Shown here: in pieces, positions 34,642 to 45,859 of the stretch
Layout: each line of letters opens with the position of its first letter
Numbering within the stretch: the stretch's first letter is position 1
Source: Calliphora vicina
Lineage: Eukaryota > Arthropoda > Insecta > Diptera > Calliphoridae
DNA length: 64,000 nucleotides
NCBI RefSeq assembly: GCF_958450345.1
Contig: NC_088782.1
Span: forward strand, 118,406,046-118,470,045
Direction: 5' to 3'
The notes under the pieces: generated by a model
Databases searched by the model: none
The model's input: only the letters and a program-made list of their open reading frames with translations
Told to the model about the DNA's origin: nothing
Position numbers and translations under genes: made by a program

Positions 34642-35700
34642 TGAGCAGATTTTAGTCAGGTTTTGATCGAAACTAAAATTGATCGCAGATTATGATAATT
34701 TTGTTCATTTCGATTTAAAGCCATTTTAAGATATTTTCCAATTTTCATTGTTAAAATCGATTTGTTATCCAAAATTTAAGTGATCTTCAATTATGTCCCT
34801 TTTTCCATTTGCAGCTTTATTTAACGATTTATAGGCATTTATGTTGCTACTTATTTCATTCACTTTCTTTAAGTCACTTTAAGCCACTTAAGGCCACATT
34901 GTTGACTTTGAGAGGGATCCATCATGGCTACAACAACAATAATCGACATAACTAACACTAACCCTCTTTAGCCTTGTAATTTTTCTCTTGTTTGGTAAAA
35001 TTTTTTCTGAGTGCTGAAAATAAATCCTTAAGAAATCTCGACATTTTCATAGTAAATTAAGCTTTACTAATGTCATTGTTGTTGTTGTTGTTAGGGGGGA
35101 GGGGTGGAGAAGAGATACATATTTCTCCTTCATGGTTTTGGAAAATTTCCCAGCTCATTATTCTATAAGTATGTGGATATATTGTTGTTGCAGTTGTAGA
35201 GGCATTGTTGTTGTACTTAGTACAACACTACTTTTTTGTTGTTGTCAAGTTGCATGTGATACTTGAGTGTGGGTGGTTGCAGTTAAATAATATATTTTTT
35301 TGTTTTCTTTTAGAGTCAGAAATTTAAAGCCTTTTAATGATTTTTGGAATTTTTTTTTTTGTCAATTTTATTATATAAAAGTGATCTCCGATAATGATCA
35401 TTTTACTATTTGGAGTCAAATACCGAAGGACGAAGGGGCGACATGTTTCAAAAATAGGACTTGTTTTTTTATACCAAAATGTTCTCCGTAAAGATAACGT
35501 ACAGAAAAACATAAAATTGTTAGAAGTTCTTAAAGAAAGTTTTTTTGTTTAATAAAAAAAGAGCCCAAAAAACTGCAAAAATCTAAAAAAATTTTAATTG
35601 AAAATCGTTTATTTTTGGATGCATAATTGATATTGCTATGAAATCTTTTGTATATTATTGGTAATTTAGTTGTCTAACTAACAAACAAAATTCAAGTCCC
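34642..35700. other. Non-coding interval with diverged dispersed repeats
   Basis: Contains GATCGCAGATTATGATA (about 34680) and CAGCTTTATTTAACGATTTA (about 34813), which resemble sequences near 38130 and 45560. It also holds TTGTTG runs and a GGGGGGAGGGG patch near 35095. No gene. Confidence 0.5.
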
Positions 35701-35909
35701 TTTGGTCCAAAATTATGACCAATATTTTCAAAAAAGCGGACCAAGGTATGGCAAAATTTTTAAATTTCAATTTTAAAATTCCTATACCTCGGAAATTATA
35801 AGAGATAACTAGCAGACACAAGACCTAGCCGAGGGCTTTAAGAAAATATAAAAACCTTTGAAATCGGATGCGAAACCAAAAAATTGCACATGTTTAAAAA
35901 TTTTACATG

Positions 35910-36800
35910 TCGAAGGTAACCTACTTTGAACTTCCATAGCGCCGCCTGTGGAAAATTTGTAGGGCCCTTTTTAATAACTTAAACTCGAATACTTCTTGGC
36001 TACCACCACATAAAATTTTATTCCTAATCGGACCAGTCGTTTACAAATGCCAGATTTATTTCCAAAAAATTTTGATTCTGACCCACTGTCAAAGGTAATC
36101 TACTTTGAACTTCCATAGCGCCGCCTGTGGAAAATTTGTAGTGCCCATTTTAATAACTTAAACTCTAATACTCCTTGGCTACCACCACATAAAATATTAG
36201 TCCTAATCGGACCAGCCGTTTAGAAATGCCAGATATATTTCCAAAAAATTTTGATTCTGTCTCACTGTCGAAGGTACTCTACTTTGAACATCCATAGCGC
36301 TGCCTTTAGAAAATTTGTAGGGCCCATTTTAATAACTTAAACTCGAATACTCCTTGGCTACCACCGCGTAAAAGTTTAGTCCTAATCAGACCAGCCGTTT
36401 AGAAATGTCAGATTTATTTCCAAAAAATTTTGATTTTGCCCCTCTGTCGAAGGTAGCCTTTTTTGAACTTCCATAGCGCCGCCTGTGGAAATTTTGTAGG
36501 GCCCTTTTTAATAACTTAAACTCGAATACTCCTTGGCTAGCACCACGTAAAATTTTAATCCTAATCGGACCAGTCGTTTACAAATGCCAGATTTATTTCC
36601 AAAAAATGTTGATTCTGCCCCTCTGTCGAAGGTAACTTACTTTGAACTTCCATAGCGCTGCCTTTAGAAAATTTGTAGGGCCCATTTTAATAACTTAAAC
36701 TCGAATACTCCTTGGCTACCACCGCGTAAAATTTTAGTTCTAATCGGACTAGCCGTTTAGAAATACCAGATTTATTTCGTAACTATTTTGATTCTGCCCC
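35910..36800 (+). repeat. Five-copy ~178-bp tandem repeat
   Basis: CTTCCATAGCGCCGCCTGT (or CATAGCGCTGCCTTTAG) recurs near 35930, 36110, 36288, 36468 and 36647. Each copy continues with TAATAACTTAAACTC and CCTAATCGGACCAG. The copies alternate between two subtypes (GCCTGTGGA and GCCTTTAGA), as if pairs had been duplicated. The upstream stretch 35390-35910 has similar composition and may be the rest of the same element. The family is not recognised. Confidence 0.85.
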
Positions 36801-36804
36801 ACTG

Positions 36805-36975
36805 GGCACACTGCGGATAGTCCTCTCGGTAGAACGATTATAGCGACCGTAAACCGAAATTTTGATTAAACAATTTTTATCAATTGCACGTAATGTTGAA
36901 CGCTTTATCCGTCCACGACAGGCACGGATCCTGGCCAACCATTTTTGGGGAGAGGTGCTTGATGGAAATAAAGTA
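36805..36975. other. GC-elevated island, possible gene fragment
   Basis: A sharp rise in GC between repeats. The plus strand reads IARNVERFIRPRQARILANH to about GNK before a GTAAAA that could be a donor. The minus strand is also open across it. No start, acceptor or known domain supports a gene. It may be a transposed exon fragment or the end of an element. Confidence 0.3.
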
Positions 36976-37004
36976 AAATTTATTTTACATTTCTGTTTTT
37001 TCCT

Positions 37005-37330
37005 TTTTATACCCTTCACCTTTGTGAGGGGGGTATATATAAGTTTGTCATTCCGTTTGTAAATTTCACAATGTAATTTTCCGACGCTATAAAGTATATA
37101 TATATTCTGGATCCTTATAGATAGCGGAGTCGATTAAGCCATGTCCGTCAGTCTGTCTGTCCGTCTGTCTGTTGAAATCAATTTTCTGAAGACCCCTGAT
37201 ATCTTCTGGATCCAAATCTTCAATAATTCTGTCAGTCATGCTTTCGAAAAGTTTGCTATTTAAAATCAGCAAAATCGGTCCACAAATGGCTGAGATATAA
37301 GGAAAAAACTAGGACGACCTCGATTTTTGA
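37005..37330 (+). mobile_element. mini-me-like element, copy 1
   Basis: It starts TATACCCTTCACCTTTG. It has GTCGATTAAGCCATGTCCG followed by a short GTCT/GTCC microsatellite, then AAAATCGGTCCACAAATGG. This order (TATA-rich head, conserved block, GTCY run) is that of the dipteran mini-me repeats. No coding capacity. Confidence 0.7.
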
Positions 37331-37339
37331 CCTATTTTT

Positions 37340-37760
37340 ATACCCTTCACTTTCCTGAGAAGGGTATATATAAGTTTGTCATTCCGTTTGTAATTTCTAC
37401 ATTTTTCATTTCTGACCCTATAAAGAATATATATTCTGGATCCTTATAGATAGCGGAGTCGATTAAGCCATGTCCGTCCGTTTGTCTGTCTATCTGTCCG
37501 TCTGTATGTAGAAATAAATTTTCTTCGGGAACCAAATCTTCAATAATTCTGTCAGTCATGCTTTCGAAAAGTTTGCTATTTAAAATCAGCAAAATCGGTT
37601 CACAAATGGCTGAGGTATGAGGAAAAACCAGGACAACCACGATTTTTGACCTATATCATTAATATAGACAATATGGATATCTAATGATAGATATTTCAAA
37701 GACCTTTGCAACGACATATATAAGACCATAGTAAGTTGGACCTACAATGGGTCAAAATCG
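37340..37760 (+). mobile_element. mini-me-like element, copy 2 (tandem)
   Basis: A second copy in the same orientation, starting TATACCCTTCACTTTCC. It shares GGATCCTTATAGATAGCGG, CATGTCCGTCCGT and GTCATGCTTTCGAAAAG with copy 1. It extends further right through ATGGATATCTAATGATAGA and AAGACCTTTGCAACG, a tail also found inverted at 45.9 kb. Confidence 0.7.
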
Positions 37761-37769
37761 GAAAAAAAA

Positions 37770-38035
37770 TTTTGAACCCTAATTTTTTTTCACAAAAAAA
37801 AAAAAAAATTTAAAAAACAAAATTTTTTTTTTTAAATTTAAAAAACAAAAAAAAAAAATTTTTAAATTTAAAAAAAAAAAAAAATTTTGAACCCAAATTT
37901 CTTTTCACCATAAAAAAAATTTAAAAAACAAAATTTTTTTTTAAAAATTTAAAAACAAAAAAAAAATAATTTTAAAATTTAAAAAACAAAAAAAAAAATT
38001 TTTAATTTAAAAGAAAAAATAGATATATAAATATA
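37770..38035. repeat. A/T-run low-complexity tract
   Basis: Alternating long A-runs and T-runs with short AAATTTAAAA spacers, after the second mini-me-like copy. It may be the degenerate tail of that element. Confidence 0.8.
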
Positions 38036-38039
38036 GCTC

Positions 38040-38789
38040 TCTTACTTGTTGGAAGACCTTTTCTGTATGATTTGTAGTAATTTGTGTAGTAATTCAGTAT
38101 TCCGAGATTATTAATCGCTTTTCATTTGAAGCATTATTTAACGATTTGTAGCCTCGGAAATGAAAAGATTTATAACATTCATTAATATGTAAAATTAGTT
38201 CTTGCTTCTTGTAGAAATAAAGATTTAATTCTTTTAGATTTTTATTTGGGGGAATAACTTCCCTCTTGACTTACTAACTCATTGTTTCTTATTTCTATCT
38301 TTTAATGATAAACATTTGTTCATCTTCACTATTCATTTCATTTCATTTTGGTTTTAATCTTTATTTTTGTTTCAGCTGTTTGCCTGTTTCAGGCCAACAC
38401 AAAACTAAATTGTTGAATTTTGTATTTTTCGGGGGAGGATTTTACCACTTGTATCCTATAAACATACTTAACTCTTAATATAAAAAAAAATAAATAAAAA
38501 ATTATTGACCTCTCGAATACAAGTGGAGCCCTGGCTGGAATTAACAAATGATTGGAAAGTTTCATTGTTCATAACCAAAGGATAACAATATCAAGAATTT
38601 GTAAGTGAAGAAACTGTATGTTTGTGGCTGTGCATTATTTGGGATTATCTTTTCAATTGTGGGTTTTCAATAGATATGATACTGCAATAGAATAAAAGTA
38701 TTACTATAAATTTCATAAACAGTAAAAGCTAAGGGAACAAGACAAATTAATTCTAAAGTAATTTAAAATTTTTTAAAAACTTTCTTAAA
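38040..38789. other. Non-coding interval
   Basis: AT-rich DNA with one copy of a GAAGCATTATTTAACGATTT motif near 38127, shared with 34.8 kb and 45.6 kb. No gene is seen. Confidence 0.5.
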
Positions 38790-39054
38790 GTTTTGGGGCC
38801 TCGTTATCATTTTTGCAAAAAAAAAATGATAATTTTCTCAGGCTCATAACTTGCAAACAGTTGGAAATTTTGATTTACTCTCTGAGGCAAAGTTGTAGCC
38901 CTTGTCATAAAGAACAAAAGTTGTGAACTTATAAAATCAAAAAAACTTCATCTTCAAGATCAAAATCGCAAAAAAAAAAATCCAAATAAATTTTTTAAAG
39001 CTGCCTAAAAGTATGCTTTAGTTTATAATAATTTAATAGTTTATGACCCAAAAC

Positions 39055-40190
39055 TCACTTAATTATGAATAAATTCGTAAAAAATACATAAATTTTTATG
39101 ATCAATATCTCATTTTGTTGCTATTACATGTGGCTTTGCGAAAAAGTAATAAATCTGAAAATTTTTTAACGTTTTCGATTTTTCATGAATTTTTTAAACC
39201 AAAAAAATTAAATTTTTTCACCAAAAAAAATTATTTTTTCCATAAATTTGTTATTATAACTCCGAAACTACTGAGCCAATTGAAATGCAATATATATATG
39301 AAAATTTATACATATTATAGGGAAAATTTGTTCATAATTCAATCAATCGAAAGAAGAACATTAACTACTAAATTTTATGTATATCAAACAAAAAAACTAA
39401 AATTCTGGGAAAATAAGCGAATTCACTTAATTGTGAATAAATTCGAAAAGAATCCATCGATTATAATGATCGATATCCCATTTTATGGCTATCGTATGTG
39501 GCTTTGTGATAAAGTAATAAATTTGAAAATTTTTTAACGTTTTCGATTTTTCATGAATTTTTTAAACCAAAAAAATTAAATATTTTCACCAAAAAAAATT
39601 ATTTTTTCCATTAATTTTTTATTATAACTCCGAAACTACTGAGCCGATTGAAATTCAATATATATATGAAAATTTATACATATTATGGGGAACATTTTTT
39701 CATAATTCAATCAATCGAAAGAAGAACATTAACTACTAAATTTTATGTATATCAAACAAAAAAACTAAAATTCTGGGAAAATAAGCGAATTCACTTAATG
39801 GTGAATAAATTGGAAAAGAATCCATCGATTTTAATGATCGATATCCTATTTTATGGCTATGGTATGTGGCTTTGTGACAAAGTAATAAATCTGAAAATTT
39901 TTTAAAGTTTTCGATTTTTCATGAAATTTTTAAACCAAAAAAATTAAATTTTTTCACCAAAAAAAATTATTTTTTCCATCAATTTGTTATTATAACTCCG
40001 AAACTACTGAAACAATTGAAATGCAATATATAAACGGATTAAAGGTTTTGTAAATTTCAACTTTTCTAAGTTTATTTTAATAACATCAGACCAACTCTTT
40101 TTGAGTTATCATTAATTATGTGGAGAAATGTCTAACAAAATTTATAATTTTTCTTTAAATTTTTTTTTTTTTAAAAAAATCTCTCTATAG
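39055..40190 (+). repeat. ~365-bp repeat cluster (copy 3)
   Basis: AACTCCGAAACTACTGA recurs near 39258, 39627 and 39987, followed by the same unique right end (GAGTTATCATTAATTATG at about 40100) as at 1-1430 and 16.8-18.2 kb. Open frames of 85-140 codons here repeat with the DNA unit and are not genes. Confidence 0.8.
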
Positions 40191-40439
40191 AATTGAAAAT
40201 TATTGCTTACTCAATCAAACGTATATACATTTTTTTCACCAATTTTTTTTTCGAAAACTTTTTTTCACTAAATTTTTTTCACAAAATTTTTTTTTATATC
40301 AAAAATTTCTTTCATTATTATTTTGTTCACTCTAAATTTGTTTTCAACATTTTTTTTTCTTCAAAATTTGTTTTTCATCAAATTTTTTTAAATTTTTTCA
40401 CCAAAATAATTTTTTTCACTTAAAATTCTTTTCAAAATT

Positions 40440-40495
40440 TTTCCTAAAGTTTACTTTGATGAAGGTTATATAGATTCGCCACAGCTGATTATATT
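40440..40495 (+). repeat. Dispersed element end, inverted partner of 41925-41980
   Basis: TAAAGTTTACTTTGATGAAGG followed by TATAGATTCGCCACAGCTG matches the reverse complement of 41925-41980 with few changes. Together they may be the two ends of one element or two inverted copies of it. Confidence 0.55.
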
Positions 40496-41186
40496 TTAGG
40501 CAGCTTTAAAAAAATCCAAATAATTTTTTTTAAAGCTGCCTAAAAGTATGCTTTAGTTTATAATAATTTAATAGTTTATGAGCCAAAACTCTTAATTCCT
40601 TAACACCTACCTAAACGGTATTAAGAATCATTCCTAAGAAGTTCATATGTTCTAGAAAGTTGTTTATTTAGATCTTAGCTACATTTTTGTAGTTAATGGT
40701 TTCTTTGAATTTTGAATGGTTTGCTACCTATGCACCTGAACAGGGGAAAAATTGTAAAAAAAATCGAATTTTTTTAAGTTTTTTAAGATTTTGATCTTGA
40801 AGATGAGGTTTTTTGTTTACAATATGAAGCTTTATGACAAGGGCTACAACTTCGCCTCAGAGAGTAAATCAATATTCCCAACTGTTTGCAAGATATGAGT
40901 CAAAGAAAATGATCACTTTTTTTGCAAAAATGACACTGAGGCCCCAAATCTTTGGGGCCCATAAAAAAACAAAGTGCATGACTTTGGGCAAAACTGGGAG
41001 ACACGGGTCTGATTTTTTTGGTCTTTTATCACGTAGTGATGTCTGTATATGGTTATATTTCCATGACTCACAAAATTTCCTTTAAATAAATCGGATTCTT
41101 TACACACACTTTATAATTTACATGAATGCACTGGTAATACAGTCCATATACTTACTGCTCAGCAACTCGCTTATATACACAGCGCT

Positions 41187-41264
41187 ATTTTTAAGAAGTT
41201 TCATGAATAATCTAACGGAAATTGAGCGTTTTCCGTTAGATTATTCATGAAACTTCTTAAAAAT
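41187..41264. repeat. Perfect 35-bp inverted repeat (78-nt hairpin)
   Basis: The arms 41187-41221 and 41230-41264 are exact reverse complements, containing AAGAAGTTTCATGAATAATC, around an 8-nt loop (TTGAGCGT). A single diverged arm (AGAAGTTTCATGAATATGC) occurs at about 55706. This suggests a dispersed family rather than a local accident. Confidence 0.85.
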
Positions 41265-41269
41265 GGCAC

Positions 41270-41920
41270 CATTTACACAAAATATTATCAACATTGTTGA
41301 CAAGTAAAAGTTTCTACTGCTGGAAATGTTTATAAACATGAGGAATGTTGCAAGCAGCTGTTTGTTACAGTCCTAACAATACCTTTCAAATTTATTTGTT
41401 AAAACTTCCTTCCGTTTCTTAAACTATTCACTGTTTCTGTTTTTAAAGTTACTTTCGAATTTCCTATATTTCATTTGATAATATTATATTTCGTGTTTTG
41501 AGTGCTTATGTGTAACAATCTATGTAGCAAAACATTTTATTGTGAATTTTATTGAGCAATCGTGTATTGTAAAATATGGCTGAAAATAACAGGACACAAT
41601 TTCAGTTTTCTTTTCTTTACTCTTAACTATTTTTTTATTTTTATTTGTAAAACAAATAGATATTCCAAAAACAAAAAAATAAATTCTACAGGGTTTTGAA
41701 CCGTACAAAAACTTGACCACATTTGAGTTTGTTGCAAATATACCAACACACACACACCCAAATTTTCAAATATTTTCCTTTATTTTTTTTTTTTAGATCC
41801 AATACTTTATAGCAACCAACCACATTTCACATTTCTATATAGACAAATTTTTTTTATTGTTGCTATTTAGTTGCAAGACACGTTTCGGAGTAAAAATTTA
41901 AAAAAAGACAACAAGTAAGA
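41270..41920. other. Non-coding interval
   Basis: AT-rich sequence with CACACACAC near 41748 and long A- and T-runs. No gene or RNA is recognised. Confidence 0.5.
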
Positions 41921-42054
41921 GTAATATAATCAGCTGTGCAGAATCTTATATACCCTTCAACAAAGTAAACTTTAAGAAAAATATTGAAAACAAAAAAAAA
42001 AATTTTGATGAAAACAAATTTAGAGTGAAAAAAAATTGGTGAAAACAAATTTAG

Positions 42055-43968
42055 TTCTGTTCTAGTTCTGTTCTAGTTCTGTTCTAGTTCTGTTCTAGTT
42101 CTGTTCTAGTTCTGTTCTAGTTCTGTTCTAGTTCTGTTCTAGTTCTGTTCTAGTTCTGTTCTAGTTCTGTTCTAGTTCTGTTCTAGTTCTGTTCTAGTTC
42201 TGTTCTAGTTCTGTTCTAGTTCTGTTCTAGTTCTGTTCTAGTTCTGTTCTAGTTCTGTTCTAGTTCTGTTCTAGTTCTGTTCTAGTTCTGTTCTAGTTCT
42301 GTTCTAGTTCTGTTCTAGTTCTGTTCTAGTTCTGTTCTAGTTCTGTTCTAGTTCTGTTCTAGTTCTGTTCTAGTTCTGTTCTAGTTCTGTTCTAGTTCTG
42401 TTCTAGTTCTGTTCTAGTTCTGTTCTAGTTCTGTTCTAGTTCTGTTCTAGTTCTGTTCTAGTTCTGTTCTAGTTCTGTTCTAGTTCTGTTCTAGTTCTGT
42501 TCTAGTTCTGTTCTAGTTCTGTTCTAGTTCTGTTCTAGTTCTGTTCTAGTTCTGTTCTAGTTCTGTTCTAGTTCTGTTCTAGTTCTGTTCTAGTTCTGTT
42601 CTAGTTCTGTTCTAGTTCTGTTCTAGTTCTGTTCTAGTTCTGTTCTAGTTCTGTTCTAGTTCTGTTCTAGTTCTGTTCTAGTTCTGTTCTAGTTCTGTTC
42701 TAGTTCTGTTCTAGTTCTGTTCTAGTTCTGTTCTAGTTCTGTTCTAGTTCTGTTCTAGTTCTGTTCTAGTTCTGTTCTAGTTCTGTTCTAGTTCTGTTCT
42801 AGTTCTGTTCTAGTTCTGTTCTAGTTCTGTTCTAGTTCTGTTCTAGTTCTGTTCTAGTTCTGTTCTAGTTCTGTTCTAGTTCTGTTCTAGTTCTGTTCTA
42901 GTTCTGTTCTAGTTCTGTTCTAGTTCTGTTCTAGTTCTGTTCTAGTTCTGTTCTAGTTCTGTTCTAGTTCTGTTCTAGTTCTGTTCTAGTTCTGTTCTAG
43001 TTCTGTTCTAGTTCTGTTCTAGTTCTGTTCTAGTTCTGTTCTAGTTCTGTTCTAGTTCTGTTCTAGTTCTGTTCTAGTTCTGTTCTAGTTCTGTTCTAGT
43101 TCTGTTCTAGTTCTGTTCTAGTTCTGTTCTAGTTCTGTTCTAGTTCTGTTCTAGTTCTGTTCTAGTTCTGTTCTAGTTCTGTTCTAGTTCTGTTCTAGTT
43201 CTGTTCTAGTTCTGTTCTAGTTCTGTTCTAGTTCTGTTCTAGTTCTGTTCTAGTTCTGTTCTAGTTCTGTTCTAGTTCTGTTCTAGTTCTGTTCTAGTTC
43301 TGTTCTAGTTCTGTTCTAGTTCTGTTCTAGTTCTGTTCTAGTTCTGTTCTAGTTCTGTTCTAGTTCTGTTCTAGTTCTGTTCTAGTTCTGTTCTAGTTCT
43401 GTTCTAGTTCTGTTCTAGTTCTGTTCTAGTTCTGTTCTAGTTCTGTTCTAGTTCTGTTCTAGTTCTGTTCTAGTTCTGTTCTAGTTCTGTTCTAGTTCTG
43501 TTCTAGTTCTGTTCTAGTTCTGTTCTAGTTCTGTTCTAGTTCTGTTCTAGTTCTGTTCTAGTTCTGTTCTAGTTCTGTTCTAGTTCTGTTCTAGTTCTGT
43601 TCTAGTTCTGTTCTAGTTCTGTTCTAGTTCTGTTCTAGTTCTGTTCTAGTTCTGTTCTAGTTCTGTTCTAGTTCTGTTCTAGTTCTGTTCTAGTTCTGTT
43701 CTAGTTCTGTTCTAGTTCTGTTCTAGTTCTGTTCTAGTTCTGTTCTAGTTCTGTTCTAGTTCTGTTCTAGTTCTGTTCTAGTTCTGTTCTAGTTCTGTTC
43801 TAGTTCTGTTCTAGTTCTGTTCTAGTTCTGTTCTAGTTCTGTTCTAGTTCTGTTCTAGTTCTGTTCTAGTTCTGTTCTAGTTCTGTTCTAGTTCTGTTCT
43901 AGTTCTGTTCTAGTTCTGTTCTAGTTCTGTTCTAGTTCTGTTCTAGTTCTGTTCTAGTTCTGTTCTAG
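42055..43968 (+). repeat. 11-bp satellite array 2, exactly 174 units
   Basis: TTCTGTTCTAG runs from 42055 to 43968, 1914 bp, which is exactly 174 x 11. I see no variant unit, unlike array 1 at 32.4 kb. It starts inside the end of a dispersed element (after ACAAATTTAG). The sequence just downstream repeats GTGCGAACTAGTTCC twice (about 43972 and 44050). Such uniformity means very recent expansion, or a repeat filled during assembly. Confidence 0.97.
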
Positions 43969-44079
43969 TCTGTGCGAACTAGTTCCGTACTTATTCTCTA
44001 CTGATTATTTGCTATTTTTGTAAACTAAACAAATCATTAAACTGAAAGTGCGAACTAGTTCCTTACTTTTTCTCTGCTG

Positions 44080-44190
44080 AATCCTAAAGCCTATTGGGTC
44101 TAATTTTAAGCGACTATATCCTGCTATTTTTCAAAATCCTTTTCATTAAACATTTTATATTGCTTTTGTTTAAAAATTCTATACAAAAAA
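44080..44190 (+). repeat. Duplicated right flank shared by 11-bp arrays 2 and 3
   Basis: AATCCTAAAGC, then GTCTAATTTTAAGCGAC, CCTGCTATTTTTC and TATATTGCTTTTGTTTAAAA are repeated at 53802-53915 after array 3 in the same order, with few differences. Array and flank were therefore copied together. Confidence 0.8.
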
Positions 44191-44194
44191 AAAA

Positions 44195-44975
44195 ATTTTA
44201 AAAAAATTATAAATTTTGTTAGACATTTCTCCACATAATTAATGATAACTCAAAAACAACCAGTCCGATATTTTTAAAATAAACTCAGAAAAATGTAAAT
44301 TTACTTTACCTTTAATCCATTTCTATATTGTATTTCAATCGGCTCAGTAGTTTCGGAGTTATAATAATAAATTGATAGAAAAAATATATTTTTTAGGGGA
44401 AAATATTAAATTTTTTTGGTTTAAAAAAATCATGAAAAATTGAAAACATTAAAAATTTTTCAGCTTTATTACTTTATCGCAAAGCCACATATGATAGCAA
44501 TAAAATTAAATATCGATCACTAAAATCGATTAATTCTTTTCGAATTTATTCACAATTAAGTGAATTCGCTCATTTTCACAAAATTTTAGTTTTTTCTTTG
44601 ATATCCATAAAATTTAGTAGTTAATGTTCTTCTTTCGATTGTTTGAATTATGAAAATATTTTCCCCATAATATTTATAAATTTTTATTTATATATTGCTT
44701 TTCTATGGGCTCAGTAGTTTCGAAGTTATAATAACAAATTGATGGAAAAAATATATATATTTTAGGGGAAAATATTAAATTTTTTTGTTTTAAAAAATTC
44801 GAAAAAAATCGAAAACGTTAAAAATTTTTCAGATTTATTACTTTATCACAAAGCCCCATGTAATAGCAACAAAATGAGATATCGATCATTAAAATCGATG
44901 GATTCTTTTCGAATTTATTCACAATTAAGTGAATTCGCTCATTTTCACAATTTTTCATTTCCCATTTTTCTAATT
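44195..44975 (-). repeat. ~365-bp repeat cluster (copy 4, inverted)
   Basis: The reverse complement of the element at 1-1430 and 39.1-40.2 kb. It has the unique end first (ATTTCTCCACATAATTAATG at about 44225), then two TTTCGGAGTTATAATAA/TTTCGAAGTTATAATAA blocks near 44350 and 44718, and CAATTAAGTGAATTCGCTC near 44560 and 44925. Confidence 0.8.
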
Positions 44976-44989
44976 CCGCTCGAAGTAAA

Positions 44990-45180
44990 TTCCACGAAGT
45001 TTTGCGGCTTTCACAGTTTCAGTTCACCAGATATTCCATAATAATTATTTACATTGGGAAGTGCCACGCCCACTTGAAATTTCAAAATAAAAAGTAGCCA
45101 ATATTGTTCCTTCCAAATGGAATGACAAACTAATAATACTCATGGTGAAGGGTAGAAATACATTGAAACCACTAAAACCA
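44990..45180 (-). mobile_element. Fragment of a mini-me-like or related element
   Basis: Read on the minus strand it begins TACCCTTCACCATGAG (about 45160) and contains AAGTGGGCGTGGCACTTCCC (about 45070), both typical of fly dispersed repeats. No coding frame. Confidence 0.5.
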
Positions 45181-45858
45181 TACAAAAAAAAAACTGTAGA
45201 AAATATAATATTTGGAAACAAAATATTAAAATTTTTCTTAAAATACCGACAACAGACATGCAGCAACAAATTTTGAGGTTTAATGCCTTGACAAAGATTT
45301 GACATTTGAATATAAAATAAAAGATAAATGTAGGATAACAAAAATTAAATAAAAGGGTTGGAAATTTTAATCAACAAATATCATAAATAATAAAGAAAAT
45401 TGTTAAAAAAAAGTCTTGCAAATTAATAATTTATTGAGAAAAGTTTTCCCAAAAAAAAAATTAACAAAAATTAGCCAACAATTTTTCAAATCAAATTTCA
45501 AATAGCCATAAATAAATATATTTTAAATTGGTTTCAGTTTGCTTGAAAAAAAAGTGATCGCAGATTAGGATCCTTTTGCCATTTGAAGCATTATTTAAAG
45601 ATTTATAAAGATTCCATGGATTTTTGTCAATTTTCAAATTAAGAATTGATTTGATTTTCATGATCCTCCTTGGTGAAAAATCATAATGATCGCACGCCAC
45701 TTTTAGAATTTTTTTTGTTATTTTTTTTATTCTAAATCAATTTTTGGGTGATGAAAAATTTATTGATTTTAAGCTGTTTTAAAACTTATTAAAATTTTAA
45801 ATTTTTCTTAAAAAAAAAATTTTTGTAAAAAAAAACTTTCGATCAAAAATATCTTTTT
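45181..45858. other. Non-coding interval
   Basis: AT-rich DNA with GAAGCATTATTTAAAGATTT (about 45583) and GTGATCGCAGATTAGGAT (about 45555), both related to sequences near 34.7-34.8 kb. Open frames are short and AT-driven. Confidence 0.5.
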
Positions 45859-45859
45859 T

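Larger units (their letters stand above)
38790..40970. mobile_element. 2.2-kb foldback structure enclosing a ~365-bp repeat cluster
   Basis: About 170 nt at the left (38790-38965, with GGGGCCTC, CAAACAGTTGG and GCCCTTGTCATAAAG) are inverted at the right (about 40785-40970, with CTTTATGACAAGGGC, CAACTGTTTGC and GAGGCCCC). Just inside, AAAGCTGCCTAAAAGTATGC occurs as a direct repeat (38997 and about 40534). The whole looks like a nested or composite element in which the 365-bp cluster inserted. No transposase is visible. Confidence 0.65.

Noticed and set aside
36783..37062. Protein gene on either strand at the GC-rich island
   Set aside because: Open on both strands but without a convincing start, acceptor or domain. 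Kept only as a possible fragment.
39115..39905. Two similar open frames (140 and 85 codons)
   Set aside because: Both lie in successive 365-bp repeat units and differ as the DNA repeats do. Composition is AT-driven with no domain.
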